Source of the DNA: Phycisphaerales bacterium
GTDB lineage: Bacteria; Planctomycetota; Phycisphaerae; Phycisphaerales; UBA1924
NCBI GenBank assembly: GCA_905339235.1
Contig: CAJPFG010000010.1
Coordinates: 124,001-188,000, forward strand
Reading direction: 5' to 3'
DNA: 64,000 nucleotides
The notes below the pieces were generated by a model. The model was not told the origin of the DNA and made no database searches. It was given only the letters and a program-made list of their open reading frames with translations. Each line of letters starts with the position of its first letter. Within the stretch, counting starts at the first letter, position 1. Below, in pieces: positions 34,115 to 42,923 of this stretch. The position numbers were made by a program, and so were the translations under genes.

Positions 34115-34558
34115 CTAAGTCCGCGCCGTGGGCAGCGGCGCCAGGTCCGGCTCGAGCCAGGCCGTCCGGCATTCCCACGACATGATGCGATCCTTCGAGT
34201 AGTACAGCCGCAGCAGCGTGCGGCACCGCAGGAACGGATTGGCGTCCAGAAACGCCGCGGCATCGCCGCCCGGCCCCTGCTCCGCAAGTATCGCGCGAAC
34301 GATCCGCATCCACGCGATTGTCATCGAATGGTGGTACCCGCCCGTGGCAGTCTGGACGATGTCCTTGGCGGCGTTGTACCGCTGCACCCCTTCGCACATC
34401 CGCCGCGTGGCCTCTTCAGCCGGGTACGCGCGGAGAAGCAGGTAGGCCACAGTCACGTGGGCGCTGTGATTCCAATGTTCCAGTGGAATCTCGCACCTCT
34501 CGAATGCTCCCAGCGTAATCGGCGGCACGGGAGAGGACCCGGGTGTCGGTGTGACCAT
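34115..34558 (-). CDS. Conserved hypothetical protein
   Basis: A 147-residue cytoplasmic protein with the conserved-looking string LEHWNHSAHVTVAYLLLRAY followed by GGYHHSMTIAWMRIV. Several His and Trp residues suggest a helical, possibly metal-binding core. I recognise the pattern from hypothetical proteins of diverse bacteria but no function. It begins 9 bases after the DinB-like stop on the same strand, probably in one operon. Confidence 0.6.
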   Translation of the reverse strand: MVTPTPGSSPVPPITLGAFERCEIPLEHWNHSAHVTVAYLLLRAYPAEEATRRMCEGVQRYNAAKDIVQTATGGYHHSMTIAWMRIVRAILAEQGPGGDAAAFLDANPFLRCRTLLRLYYSKDRIMSWECRTAWLEPDLAPLPTART

Positions 34559-34567
34559 CCGACCACC

Positions 34568-35038
34568 TTACTCGATCGGCCGCAGTCCCTGCATCGCCCT
34601 CAGATAGTTGATCTGCCCGAAGTGGTAGCAGTCGTGCGGCAGCAGGTACATGATCGCCGAATGGTCGGTCTTGCCGTCGGCAAACGCCGCGCCCACCCGG
34701 TCCTGTGTCTCCTTGAACCGCCGCCTGTCGTGCTCCCAAGCGGCCTCCGACGCGATCAAAATGTCCGGGAAGTTCAGCCGCGCGTACTCCTCGTCCGTGT
34801 GCCTCCCCCCTCCCGCAACGCGCTTGAGCCAACTCTCGCGCCAGAAAACCATGTGCAGAACGATCTGCCAGATCGAATGACGATCCCCGGGCTTCGTGTC
34901 CACGCCGGGCGCCGACGGCGGCGCCCAGGCCGCCTGCTGCGGGCTCAGACCTTCAAGCGACTTGCTCCACGCCGCGGCCCACAGCCCCTCGCTCCATGCT
35001 TCGCCCCACCATTTCTGGATGAGTTCGCGTTCATTCAT
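34568..35038 (-). CDS. DinB-like four-helix protein
   Basis: A 156-residue protein. The pattern SIWQIVLHMVFWRESWLKRV plus the C-terminal LPHDCYHFGQINYLRAMQGL is that of the DinB/YfiT superfamily, whose three histidines bind a metal. GGGAGG precedes the ATG at 35038, which beats the upstream frame to 35242. DinB-like proteins often act as thiol-dependent transferases; the cofactor here is unknown. Two other DinB-type genes lie at 48458 and 49864. Confidence 0.78.
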   Translation of the reverse strand: MNERELIQKWWGEAWSEGLWAAAWSKSLEGLSPQQAAWAPPSAPGVDTKPGDRHSIWQIVLHMVFWRESWLKRVAGGGRHTDEEYARLNFPDILIASEAAWEHDRRRFKETQDRVGAAFADGKTDHSAIMYLLPHDCYHFGQINYLRAMQGLRPIE

Positions 35039-35203
35039 GACAACCTCCCAACTCACCGTATGGCGCCGCCTCCGGGAGTCCGCGATTGCGGGCGAACGTG
35101 TGCGGTGTTTGCGATCTGTTGGCATCCGCGAACCACTTGGATCGGCGGACCCGGGCGTGTATGCTGAATGCAGCCGAGTGCCGCGGGAAAGGAGGCCTTT
35201 GCC

Positions 35204-35656
35204 ATGCTTCTCCCGGATCTGATCAGGACGATTGAGTCGCACGCGGACGAGATCACCACCGAGTTAATGACCGAACTGCGGACCAACCCGCGGACCACCT
35301 ATCTCCACCGCGTGAGCGAGGGCGAGGTCCGCACCCGTGCCAATGACCTCTTCTCGCACCTCTCCCGCTGGATAGAAGAGGACGGAGAGGACGAGATTTC
35401 CCAAACCTACCGCGAACTCGGCGGCCGTCGCTGCCGCGAAGGAGTTCCGCCGAGCGAACTCCTCTACGCCCTCGTGCTGGCCAAAGCCCACCTCATCAGT
35501 TTCATCCGTCGCAACGACACCATCGAATCCTCCCTCGAACTCCAGCAGGAATGCGAACTCCTCGAAAAGATCCACCACTTCTTCGACCGCGCCTCGTACT
35601 ACGCGACGCGAGCGTACGAGTTGGAGCCGGCGCGGGGCGCGGGCATGCGGCGCTAG
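35204..35656 (+). CDS. RsbRD-N-domain protein
   Basis: A 150-residue protein made almost wholly of the RsbRD N-terminal domain found before STAS domains in RsbR-type stress sensors (LPDLIRTIESHADEITTELM, then ELGGRRCREGVPPSELLYAL). It has no STAS domain, so it is a free-standing sensor-like module. AAAGGAGG and an ATG at 35204 give a strong start; the frame begins earlier at 35168. No RsbS/RsbT partner is adjacent. Confidence 0.75.
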   Translation: MLLPDLIRTIESHADEITTELMTELRTNPRTTYLHRVSEGEVRTRANDLFSHLSRWIEEDGEDEISQTYRELGGRRCREGVPPSELLYALVLAKAHLISFIRRNDTIESSLELQQECELLEKIHHFFDRASYYATRAYELEPARGAGMRR

Positions 35657-35848
35657 GCGGTGTTCGAGAGAGCGTCGGAACGGGCACCCAGAGGAGACGC
35701 GGCCGCGCACACGGCGCAGGCGCCATATCCCCACCCCGGGCATAGCGACGGGGACGTTGCGGCTTGTCTTTCGCGACCGTGAATGGCACCTCAATGAGTG
35801 CCGTGACGCGTGGCGCGTTGCCTTCGCGCGCGGTGTGGAGGCGTGGCC

Positions 35849-36205
35849 ATGATTGAACGTGTTTCCCAGGATCCCTGCGCTCCGGGTGCGATCATTCCCG
35901 ACCTGTCCGAATCTCCGGACACGCCAAAGTCCGGCGGCAACGGGAGATTGATCGCGGGGGTCGTCGCCGGCGCGGGCGCGGCCGTGGTGCTGACGGCGCT
36001 GGTGATGCGGGGTGGGAGCCAGCCGCAGGGCGCGGTCGCGGCGGTGCCGGCCCCGACGACGAACTTCTTCACCGAGCAGCAGAAGTTCATGCGCGAGGCC
36101 ATGGACATGGCGCGCGAGGCACAGGCCATGCAACGCGAACGCATGGAACTGATGGAGCGCGAAATCCGCGCGGCCGAGGAGGGGTACGAACCGCCTTCGA
36201 ACTGA
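35849..36205 (+). CDS. Single-pass membrane protein with coiled coil
   Basis: A 118-residue protein. A cytoplasmic N-terminus is followed by a membrane segment at residues 34-53 (GVVAGAGAAVVLTALVM), then a methionine- and glutamate-rich helix (MREAMDMAREAQAMQRERME) that may be a coiled coil. GGAGG lies 10 bases before the ATG. No family is recognised. Confidence 0.6.
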   Translation: MIERVSQDPCAPGAIIPDLSESPDTPKSGGNGRLIAGVVAGAGAAVVLTALVMRGGSQPQGAVAAVPAPTTNFFTEQQKFMREAMDMAREAQAMQRERMELMEREIRAAEEGYEPPSN

Positions 36206-36360
36206 CCGCGGAGCCGCGAGTCGGCAATCAGCCAAGGGGTCGGTGGCTGTTCTGCGAAAAGCAGCCGGCCCCCGCACCGAGGCGAGAAATCCCGGCAAGG
36301 CCCGGCGTGTCGATGACATCTCCTGTTGGCGGGTCGAGTACCGCCAAAGGAGATTTACAA

Positions 36361-37473
36361 ATGCGCCTCTGCAACGCGAGCGTTGTGCCCAACCGATGGC
36401 GATGGGCCTTTGTGGCGGCGGTTGGTACGGCCGCCGGTGCACCGGGCGCGCTTGCTCTGCAGGCGCCGCGGTTCGCCGTCGCGGATTTGGGCACGACCCA
36501 GGGGTCCAGCCCCACCGGCATCAGCGACGCCGGCCACGTGAGCGGGCTGTATTTCGCGGCCGACGGTCAGCGCCGCGGGTTCCTGTGGGACGACGGAGTC
36601 GTCTCCGACATCGGCACGCTGGGCGACATCGCGCAAGCGCTGGCCGTGAACGACTCGGGCGTCGTGGTGGGCTACTCGGTGGACACGCAGGGGCGTCAAA
36701 GGGCCGTGCGCGTCGCGGGCGGCGTGATGTCCGATCTGGGCGTGCTGCACGGCGGTGTTCACGCGAGCGCCAACGGCATCAACGATCTCGGATGGATCGC
36801 GGGCATGTCGCAGCGGCGCATCGGAAACGACACCTTTCAGAGAGCGGCGCTCTGGCGCGACGGTTCGGTGATCGATCTTGGCACGTTCGGCGGGGAGTAC
36901 AGCGAGGCCAACGCGGTGAACAACGCCGGGCAGGTGGTGGGATGGGCGTGGTACCCGCTGCCGACGCGCCGCCCGCACGCGTTCCTGTGGTCGGACTCGA
37001 CCGGCATGATCGACCTCGGCACCCTGGGCGGGTACACCTCGTTCGCGGCGGATATCAATGACCTCGGCGCGGTCGTTGGGTCGTCGAACGTGCTCCCCGC
37101 CAACGGCGCCTCCCATGCCTTCATGTGGACAGCCCGCGACGGCATGATCGATCTCGGTACCGTGCCGGGCGCCGACGAATCGTCGGCCGCCGCGATCAAC
37201 AACCGCGGCCAAGTCGTCGGGTACTCCTTCCTTCCGATCGAGTGCCGCTTCGAGCCGTTCCTGTGGGAGAACGGCGAACTGCAACCCCTCAACGAACTGA
37301 TCGATCCCGACTCGGGATGGAACGTCGTGAGCGTCGGCGATATCAACGACCGCGGCGAGATCGCCGCGATCGCGCGCCAGGGTCAGCAGCCCTACCACGC
37401 GGTCGTTCTCGTCCCAATCCCGCAGACGGTGCCCATCGGCGAATCGAAGGAGGTCGAGAGCGAGGTCAAGTAG
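36361..37473 (+). CDS. Secreted HAF-repeat protein
   Basis: A 370-residue exported protein with a signal peptide (residues 1-33). It is built from about six or seven repeats of the HAF type (YxVxDLGTLGG-x-AxAINNxGQVVGW): DLGTTQGSSPTGISDAGHVS, DIGTLGDIAQALAVNDSGVV, DLGVLHGGVHASANGINDLG, DLGTFGGEYSEANAVNNAGQ, DLGTLGGYTSFAADINDLGA and DLGTVPGADESSAAAINNRG. These probably form a beta-propeller-like structure. AAAGGAG precedes the ATG. The function is unknown, though such proteins are usually secreted and surface-associated. Confidence 0.88.
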   Translation: MRLCNASVVPNRWRWAFVAAVGTAAGAPGALALQAPRFAVADLGTTQGSSPTGISDAGHVSGLYFAADGQRRGFLWDDGVVSDIGTLGDIAQALAVNDSGVVVGYSVDTQGRQRAVRVAGGVMSDLGVLHGGVHASANGINDLGWIAGMSQRRIGNDTFQRAALWRDGSVIDLGTFGGEYSEANAVNNAGQVVGWAWYPLPTRRPHAFLWSDSTGMIDLGTLGGYTSFAADINDLGAVVGSSNVLPANGASHAFMWTARDGMIDLGTVPGADESSAAAINNRGQVVGYSFLPIECRFEPFLWENGELQPLNELIDPDSGWNVVSVGDINDRGEIAAIARQGQQPYHAVVLVPIPQTVPIGESKEVESEVK

Positions 37474-37520
37474 GCCAGAGGGTGAGTCGAATCTGGCCCG
37501 GCGGCCCCGCCACAACGCAG

Positions 37521-37554
37521 CAAATGAAAAAGCCGCGACCGATGGCCGCGGCTT
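37521..37554 (-). terminator. Rho-independent terminator
   Basis: Stem AAGCCGCG (37530-37537) pairs with CGCGGCTT (37547-37554) around a 9-base loop. On the minus strand it is followed by TTTTTCATTT, so it terminates the membrane-protein transcript ending at 37580. It may also help stop the HAF gene transcript. Confidence 0.75.
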
Positions 37555-37579
37555 GTTCACGTTGTGATGAAGCGTCCGC

Positions 37580-37948
37580 TCAGGCCGCGCGACGCATTTC
37601 CGAAGGCTGCTCGAAGGCCGCTCCCGGGGGCGTCATGGCCTTGCGGCGGATGGACTTCTCCCAGAGCGAGCCGACCACCGCGTAGAAGACGACCGTGGCA
37701 ACCTCGACGCCGATCAGCGGCCACGTGAGTTCGTTCGCCACGGTTTCGGGGTCGGAACTCGCGCTGCCCGCGGCCAGGACGATCCCCACGATCATCGCGG
37801 CGACGAACGCCACCGGCAGCACCGATGCGAAGAACGCGCCCAGCAGCCGGAACTGCCCGTGCGGCGGGACCTCCTTGCTCCACGTCTTGCCGGTGAAGAG
37901 CATGTAGATGCCGAAGATTGTCATCGCGATTTCGAGGATCATGATCAT
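37580..37948 (-). CDS. Three-TM membrane protein
   Basis: A 122-residue protein with membrane segments at about 1-18, 36-60 and 75-95, short loops and a charged C-terminus (RRKAMTPPGAAFEQPSEM). No family is recognised. It ends 25 bases before a good intrinsic terminator. Alternative in-frame methionines close to the start (M1, M3) cannot be separated. Confidence 0.65.
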   Translation of the reverse strand: MIMILEIAMTIFGIYMLFTGKTWSKEVPPHGQFRLLGAFFASVLPVAFVAAMIVGIVLAAGSASSDPETVANELTWPLIGVEVATVVFYAVVGSLWEKSIRRKAMTPPGAAFEQPSEMRRAA

Positions 37949-38263
37949 GCGGATGGCTCCAAGGCCGGACTCGGCCGGACACGGCTACGCGCGTGCCTGC
38001 ACGGGGCCGGGGTGTGTCCATGCATGATCGAATGGCCTCGTGAGGCACTCGACACCGCGCGGGCCGTCGGGGCCACCTGTGCAGGGTGGGAAGATGGGGG
38101 CGCCGCGCGGGCGTCTGGTAATCCCGGCGTCGAATCGGAGGTCTTTGTAGATTTGGCGCCCGCCGCCATTCGGCGGCAGTGGCGAGCGCGGAAGCGAAGA
38201 ACGAACTGCGGCCGTTGAAGGACGCGTGAGGCCCATCGAGCGAATCGCAGGGCGAGCGAGCGA
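37949..38263. other. Gene-free stretch
   Basis: About 315 bases with no frame that combines a start signal and recognisable protein content, and no obvious hairpin with a T-run. It presumably contains the promoter of the minus-strand membrane protein gene. Confidence 0.45.
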
Positions 38264-39316
38264 TCACCCCTTCAGCGACGCCATGTCGATCACGAACCGG
38301 TACTTCACATCGCTCTTGAGCATCCGCGCGTACGCCTCGTTGATCTTCTGGATCGGGATGACCTCCACATCCGCGGTGATCGCGTGGTCGGCGCAGAAGT
38401 CGAGCATTTCCTGGGTCTCACGCAGGCCGCCGATGAGCGAGCCCGAGACGGCGCGCCGGCGGAAAATGAGCGGGAAGACCTCGATCGGCGGGTGGGGCTT
38501 GTCCGGGGCGCCGACGAGGCACATGGTGCCGTCGCGCCGCAGGGTGTTGATGAAGGGGTTGAGATCGTGCGGCGCGGCCACCGTGTTGATGAGCAGGTCG
38601 AGCGTGTTCGCCGCCTTAGTCACCGCGTCGGAATCCTTGGAGATCACGACATGGTGCGCGCCCAGCCGCCGCGCGTCCTCGGCCTTGCCCGGCGAGGTGG
38701 TGAACATAGTGACCTCGGCGCCCATGGCGCTGGCGAGTTTCACGGCCATGTGTCCCAAGCCGCCCAGGCCCACGACGCCGACGCGAGAACCCTTGCGAAC
38801 CTCGAAGTAACGCAGAGGCGAGTAGGTGGTGATGCCGGCGCAGAGGAGCGGGGCCGCGCCGGCGGGGTCGAGTGTCTCCGAGACGCGCAGCACGAAGTCC
38901 TTGTCCACCGTGATCGACGAGGAATATCCGCCGAAGGTGTGCGGGCCGCTGTTGAACTTGTCGGGCGAGTTATAGGTCATCGTCATGTTGACGCAGTAGT
39001 TCTCGAGATTGTCTTTGCAGTCCGGGCAGGTGCGGCAGGAATCCACCAGGCACCCCACGCCCACTCGATCGCCGGCCTTGAAGCCTTGCACCTGATTCCC
39101 CACCTTCGTGACGCGCCCGACGATCTCGTGCCCGGGCACGCACGGGTAGACCGTGAAGCCCCACTCGTTCTTCACGAAGTGGATGTCGGTGTGGCATACG
39201 CCGCAGTGCGTGATCTCGATCTGGACATCCCGCGGCCCGGGGTCGCGGCGGGTGATGGAGAACGGGGCGAGGGGAGTGGAGGCGGACTGGGCGGCGAAGG
39301 CGGGGGTCGTGGGCAT
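38264..39316 (-). CDS. Zinc-dependent NAD(P) alcohol dehydrogenase, CAD/YahK type
   Basis: A 350-residue medium-chain dehydrogenase that interconverts aldehydes and primary alcohols. The catalytic zinc site has CGVCHTDIHF and GHEIVG; the structural zinc has CRTCPDCKDNLENYC. The Rossmann part shows GLGGLGHMAVKLASAMGAEV. The pattern places it with cinnamyl-alcohol-dehydrogenase-like enzymes (YahK, AdhC). It is a single gene with no pathway neighbours, so a general aldehyde-detoxifying role is the best guess. Confidence 0.92.
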   Translation of the reverse strand: MPTTPAFAAQSASTPLAPFSITRRDPGPRDVQIEITHCGVCHTDIHFVKNEWGFTVYPCVPGHEIVGRVTKVGNQVQGFKAGDRVGVGCLVDSCRTCPDCKDNLENYCVNMTMTYNSPDKFNSGPHTFGGYSSSITVDKDFVLRVSETLDPAGAAPLLCAGITTYSPLRYFEVRKGSRVGVVGLGGLGHMAVKLASAMGAEVTMFTTSPGKAEDARRLGAHHVVISKDSDAVTKAANTLDLLINTVAAPHDLNPFINTLRRDGTMCLVGAPDKPHPPIEVFPLIFRRRAVSGSLIGGLRETQEMLDFCADHAITADVEVIPIQKINEAYARMLKSDVKYRFVIDMASLKG

Positions 39317-39384
39317 GGCGTGGCTCCCGAGTGGTGCAGGACCGTAGGGCAGGCCGGCACGGACGAGCGGCGCTGCGCTCGGTT

Positions 39385-39774
39385 TCAGGAGCCGTCAGGG
39401 CGGAGGGCTTCCCAGATCGTCAGGTGATTCTGCTCAAACGCGGGGAACGCCACCTTGCTCCACCACTTGGGATCTAGGCGATCGCAGCGGCGCTCGATTT
39501 CCGCGACGAGGTCCTTGAATCCCTCCATTTCCTCATGAACGAAGACTGACTCTTCAGTTCCTCTCATGTCGAATCCCAGGCAGATCAGGTCGTACGTGAA
39601 GCAATCATGCTTCCAGGCGCGGATGCGCGACAGGTCCTCCCACCGAAACGAGGCGGTTCTTCTGTCGCCCTCGCACACATGAACGAGTTCGTCCTGCAGA
39701 CGAATCACCGCCGACGGAGGATTCGGGCCCGGCCGAGCGGGGCGGTCGAAGAAGTTGCGAAGCCAGTTCAACAT
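39385..39774 (-). CDS. Conserved hypothetical protein
   Basis: A 129-residue cytoplasmic protein. The pattern IRAWKHDCFTYDLICLGFDM followed by FVHEEMEGFKDLVAEIERRC is reminiscent of small, compact bacterial proteins of unknown function. The start at 39774 is chosen because the residues before it are Arg/His-rich without homology. No motif for catalysis is visible. Confidence 0.55.
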   Translation of the reverse strand: MLNWLRNFFDRPARPGPNPPSAVIRLQDELVHVCEGDRRTASFRWEDLSRIRAWKHDCFTYDLICLGFDMRGTEESVFVHEEMEGFKDLVAEIERRCDRLDPKWWSKVAFPAFEQNHLTIWEALRPDGS

Positions 39775-39880
39775 CGCGAAGCGATCTGGGTGCGCAGCCC
39801 GATGACTATGACGGAATCCACTCTTGGACGTACCGGAACCGTAGACCAACGGTCGCATCGTCTTGGCTGCAAAGCGCCGT

Positions 39881-40795
39881 CTATCCGCGTGTGCCATCGC
39901 GCTGCTGGAGTGTGGGAACCTCGTGTTCGGCGCGGCCGGTGATGTGCAGTGCTGCATCGCCGCTGCGAGACCGTCGGCAATACACCACCCAGTACACCGT
40001 CCCCACCATCAACGCCCCGCCGATGATGTTGCCGATCGTCACGGGGAGCAGGTTCGCCAGGAAGAAGTTGCCCCACGTCACTTCGGGGCAGCCGCCCATG
40101 GGCGCCAGGTCCTGGGCCGGGCCGAAGGTCTTGATCAGCAGGCCCGAGGGGATGAAGTACATGTTGGCGATGGAGTGCTCGAAGCCCGCGGCGACGAACG
40201 CGCTGACCGGGAGCATGATGGCAAGGATCTTGTCGCCGGTGGACCGGCAGGACATGCAGAGCCAGAGGGCCATGCAGACCAGAGCGTTGCAGAAGACGCC
40301 GCGCATGAGGGCCTCGGACCAGGTGAGAGAGCACTTGGCCTGGGCGATCGCGAGGGCGGTGGCGCCGACCTGGCCGTTGCCCCACTGGTGCAAGCCGGCA
40401 GCGTACATGCCGGCCGCGGTCGCGGCGCCGCCGATGAAGTTGCCGATGTAGACGAGGGACCAGTTCCGCAACACCTGCGCGGCCGAGGCTTTCCGGCTCG
40501 CATAGGCCATGACGAGCAGGTTGTTGCCGGTGAAGAGTTCGGCCCCGGCGACGACGACAAGAACCAGCCCCAGCGAGAACGCGGCCCCGGCGAGCACACG
40601 AGCGACGCCAAACGGAAGCGCGGCCGAACCGGCGCTCACGACGGTCGAGAAGACAGCGCCCATGGCGATGAACGCGCCCGCGAGGATGGCCAGGAGCAGG
40701 GTGGTGGGGGTGTCCATCCGCGCCTTGGAGGCGCCGATGTCCTCGGCGCGCTCGGCGATCTGCTTGGGCAGGAGTGCGTCGAGTGATCCTTCCAT
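39881..40795 (-). CDS. Formate/nitrite transporter (FocA/NirC family)
   Basis: A 304-residue channel with six membrane helices. Family markers are AGAFIAMGAVF in the first helix, the TGNNLLV break in the second, and NALVCMALWLCMS in the fourth, with FEHSIANMYF near the fifth. It exchanges small monovalent anions such as formate, nitrite or hydrosulfide with protons. The C-terminal 35 residues are an unusual extension. No formate or nitrite metabolism genes flank it. Confidence 0.88.
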   Translation of the reverse strand: MEGSLDALLPKQIAERAEDIGASKARMDTPTTLLLAILAGAFIAMGAVFSTVVSAGSAALPFGVARVLAGAAFSLGLVLVVVAGAELFTGNNLLVMAYASRKASAAQVLRNWSLVYIGNFIGGAATAAGMYAAGLHQWGNGQVGATALAIAQAKCSLTWSEALMRGVFCNALVCMALWLCMSCRSTGDKILAIMLPVSAFVAAGFEHSIANMYFIPSGLLIKTFGPAQDLAPMGGCPEVTWGNFFLANLLPVTIGNIIGGALMVGTVYWVVYCRRSRSGDAALHITGRAEHEVPTLQQRDGTRG

Positions 40796-40995
40796 GGCGT
40801 GTTCCCCGGCGCTGGCAAAGCGTGCGCGCGCTCAGGTGGTTTATCGGCGGGATCGAGGCGGGACTGAATCGGCGAGAGTCCAGGCGGGCCCGTGGGTGAC
40901 CCCGGGATTGGCGGGGCTGTTATGTGAGAGCAGGCCGCGGCCGCGGGCGGTGTCGGGCCCTTTGACACGGCGCGACGGTCTGGTATTGTGCCCGG

Positions 40996-41724
40996 ATGCT
41001 GCTCAACCCTGTGGCGGTCCTGATTGTGGTCACGTGCGTGCTTGCCGCTTGCGCGAGCACGCCCCGTAACCCCGTTGCCGACTCGAGCAATGCCCACATG
41101 ACCCTGGTCTACCTCGAAACCGGCCCCAACTCCGCCTCGCACACGCCCGAGCAGAAGAGCGAGATCTTCAAGGGGCACATGGCGAACATGCAGCGCCTGG
41201 CGGAGGAGAAGAAGCTGCTCATCGCCGGGCCCTTCGGTAAGCCGCGGAACCCGGCGTGGCGCGGGATCTTCGTCTTCGACATCGCGAGCGTCGCGGAGGC
41301 GGAGGCGCTGGGCGCGACCGACCCGGGCGTGGTCGCCGGAGAGTTCAAACTGGCCATCCGGCCGATCACGGCCTCGGCCTCGCTCCGGGAGTCGTTGCGG
41401 CTGGAAAAGGAAATGCAGGCGGAGTTGGAGCGCGCGGGCCAACCGGAGCGCAAGCCCGGCGAGCCGCCGCCGGGGCTGCGGCGGTACGTGATGATGCACG
41501 CGGAGGATGGCGAGCGGGCGATGCGGGCCCTCAGGAAGGGCGGCCCGCGGGTGATCTGGTGGGCGTCTTTCCGCGACGGAAAGGACGCGGTGATGGTGCT
41601 GGATGCGACGGAAGTGGATGAGGCGGAGGCGGGGCTGCGCGGCGTGGATGTGGGGCCGCGGGGGCTGGATCGGTGGATGTCGACGAAGGCGCTGGAGAGG
41701 CTGTCCGTGGCCACGCCGCAATGA
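40996..41724 (+). CDS. YCII-like lipoprotein
   Basis: A 242-residue lipoprotein; the signal peptide ends LAAC with the lipid cysteine near residue 20. Residues 35-125 resemble a YCII domain (HMTLVYLETGPNSASHTPEQ, then FKGHMANMQRLAEEKKLLIA, then FVFDIASVAEAEALGATDPG), which may bind small molecules. The second half is less clear but again has an alternating hydrophobic pattern. It converges on the methyltransferase gene with no gap. Confidence 0.75.
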   Translation: MLLNPVAVLIVVTCVLAACASTPRNPVADSSNAHMTLVYLETGPNSASHTPEQKSEIFKGHMANMQRLAEEKKLLIAGPFGKPRNPAWRGIFVFDIASVAEAEALGATDPGVVAGEFKLAIRPITASASLRESLRLEKEMQAELERAGQPERKPGEPPPGLRRYVMMHAEDGERAMRALRKGGPRVIWWASFRDGKDAVMVLDATEVDEAEAGLRGVDVGPRGLDRWMSTKALERLSVATPQ

Positions 41725-42528
41725 CTACGCCGCCGTCACCACCACCGCCCGGATCGTCGATCGACACGGCTTGTCCCCAAACCGCGCGGCCAGTTCCTTC
41801 GTCACGGTCTGGCGCACAGCCGTCAGGTCCGTCACGCCGCGTTCCTGGAGCGCCGGGAACAGGGGCGTGCCCTCGAGCCACGCGCGGGCGACGTCCTCGG
41901 CCGTCGCGGCCGCGCAGTCGAAGCCGACCTCTTCGAGCGTGACGTTGGTGAAACCGCCCGCGCGCGTGACGCGCTCGATCTCGGCGCGATCGAACCAGCC
42001 GTAGGGAGTCTGGGCGACGAACAGCGGCGGGTTGTCCGGGAAAAGCCGCCCGAGCGTCTCGTGGACTACCCGCGGGATTGGGTTGTGCTGGAGGGAGTCC
42101 CAGACGTTGAAGATGTACCGGCCGCGGGGCTTCAGGACGCGTCGGGCCTCCCGCATGGCCTTGACCTTGTCGGGGAAGAACATGACGCCGTACTGGCACA
42201 CGATGGCGTCGAACGAGGCGGCCGCGAAGGGCAGCGAGCACGCATCCACCGCCTGAAACGTCACGCGCGGGTCGGTGCCCACCTCCTGCTTGGCGATCTC
42301 CAGCATCGGTGGGCTGATGTCGGTGGCGGTGAGCGTCGCGCCCTTGGGCATGGCTCCCACGATCTGACGCGTGACGATGCCGGTGCCGCAGGCGAGTTCG
42401 AGGATGCGGTCATTTGCCCCGGGAGCCAGCCGCGCGGACAGATCCTTCGCGTAGTCCTCAAAGATCAGCGGACCGAGGTAGGTGTGATAGATGCGGGGGA
42501 CGGAGCCGGCGAAGGAGGGTTGGGACAT
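41725..42528 (-). CDS. Class I SAM-dependent methyltransferase
   Basis: A 267-residue enzyme with motif I ILELACGTGIVTRQIV, motif II TATDISPPMLEIAKQE, and FDAIVCQYGVMFFPDKVKAM; the rest of the Rossmann fold is normal. It is similar to UbiE/SmtA-like methyltransferases; the substrate is unknown. I chose the ATG at 42528 because homology begins there. A GTG at 42609 overlaps the upstream STAS-like gene as GTGA, but would add 27 residues of low similarity, and the two genes differ in base composition. Confidence 0.82.
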   Translation of the reverse strand: MSQPSFAGSVPRIYHTYLGPLIFEDYAKDLSARLAPGANDRILELACGTGIVTRQIVGAMPKGATLTATDISPPMLEIAKQEVGTDPRVTFQAVDACSLPFAAASFDAIVCQYGVMFFPDKVKAMREARRVLKPRGRYIFNVWDSLQHNPIPRVVHETLGRLFPDNPPLFVAQTPYGWFDRAEIERVTRAGGFTNVTLEEVGFDCAAATAEDVARAWLEGTPLFPALQERGVTDLTAVRQTVTKELAARFGDKPCRSTIRAVVVTAA

Positions 42529-42605
42529 GGTCTGGCCCAGGGAGTCGTTGGCGGTAAAGCCCCTCAACCCCAAGTCCCAATCACTGCCAGGCGGCTGGAA
42601 TGGGG

Positions 42606-42914
42606 TCACGCTGCCTTAGTGAAAGCCCTTAGGGATCGCTGAAAAACGAGGCGCTGCGCCTCTGTCTCGGTCTCAACACTGAATCTCTCGCTCGACAGTT
42701 GCCCGCTGAGTGCGTCACTGACCGCTGAGAGAATGACATTGAAGAAACTCGAAGAAACCCCCCGCACGCCGCGAACGGAGAGTAGCACGTTCGCTCCCGA
42801 CTGAAGCTCGCGCACACACTCGCGGGCAACAGCACCTGCGCACTCGACGACAGGACGCCTCTCGTCCACAAAGTCCTTCGCACTGATCATCTTGACGTCC
42901 ATCGCAGTGTTCAT
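42606..42914 (-). CDS. STAS-like (DUF4325) protein
   Basis: A 102-residue protein with the DUF4325 pattern: FVDERRPVVECAGAVARECV, then ANVLLSVRGVRGVSSSFFNV and the final helix. The SSSFFN element lies where the phosphoacceptor serine or helix cap of a STAS domain would be. It starts 9 bases after the ATPase stop on the same strand, a strong sign of co-expression. Its GC content is visibly lower than in the neighbours, suggesting transfer together with the ATPase gene. Confidence 0.72.
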   Translation of the reverse strand: MNTAMDVKMISAKDFVDERRPVVECAGAVARECVRELQSGANVLLSVRGVRGVSSSFFNVILSAVSDALSGQLSSERFSVETETEAQRLVFQRSLRAFTKAA

Positions 42915-42923
42915 TCGGCATTC

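Noticed and set aside
32299..34287. 662-residue minus-strand frame across the APC permease
   Set aside because: Antisense to a well-defined permease, with composition typical of a reverse-frame artefact.
36206..36360. Structured leader or riboswitch before the HAF-repeat gene
   Set aside because: Several GC hairpins can be drawn, but no known motif fits and there is no conservation information.
42529..42609. GTG start at 42609 giving the methyltransferase 27 more residues
   Set aside because: It overlaps the STAS-like stop as GTGA, but the extra residues lack similarity and the two genes differ in base composition. The possibility stays open.
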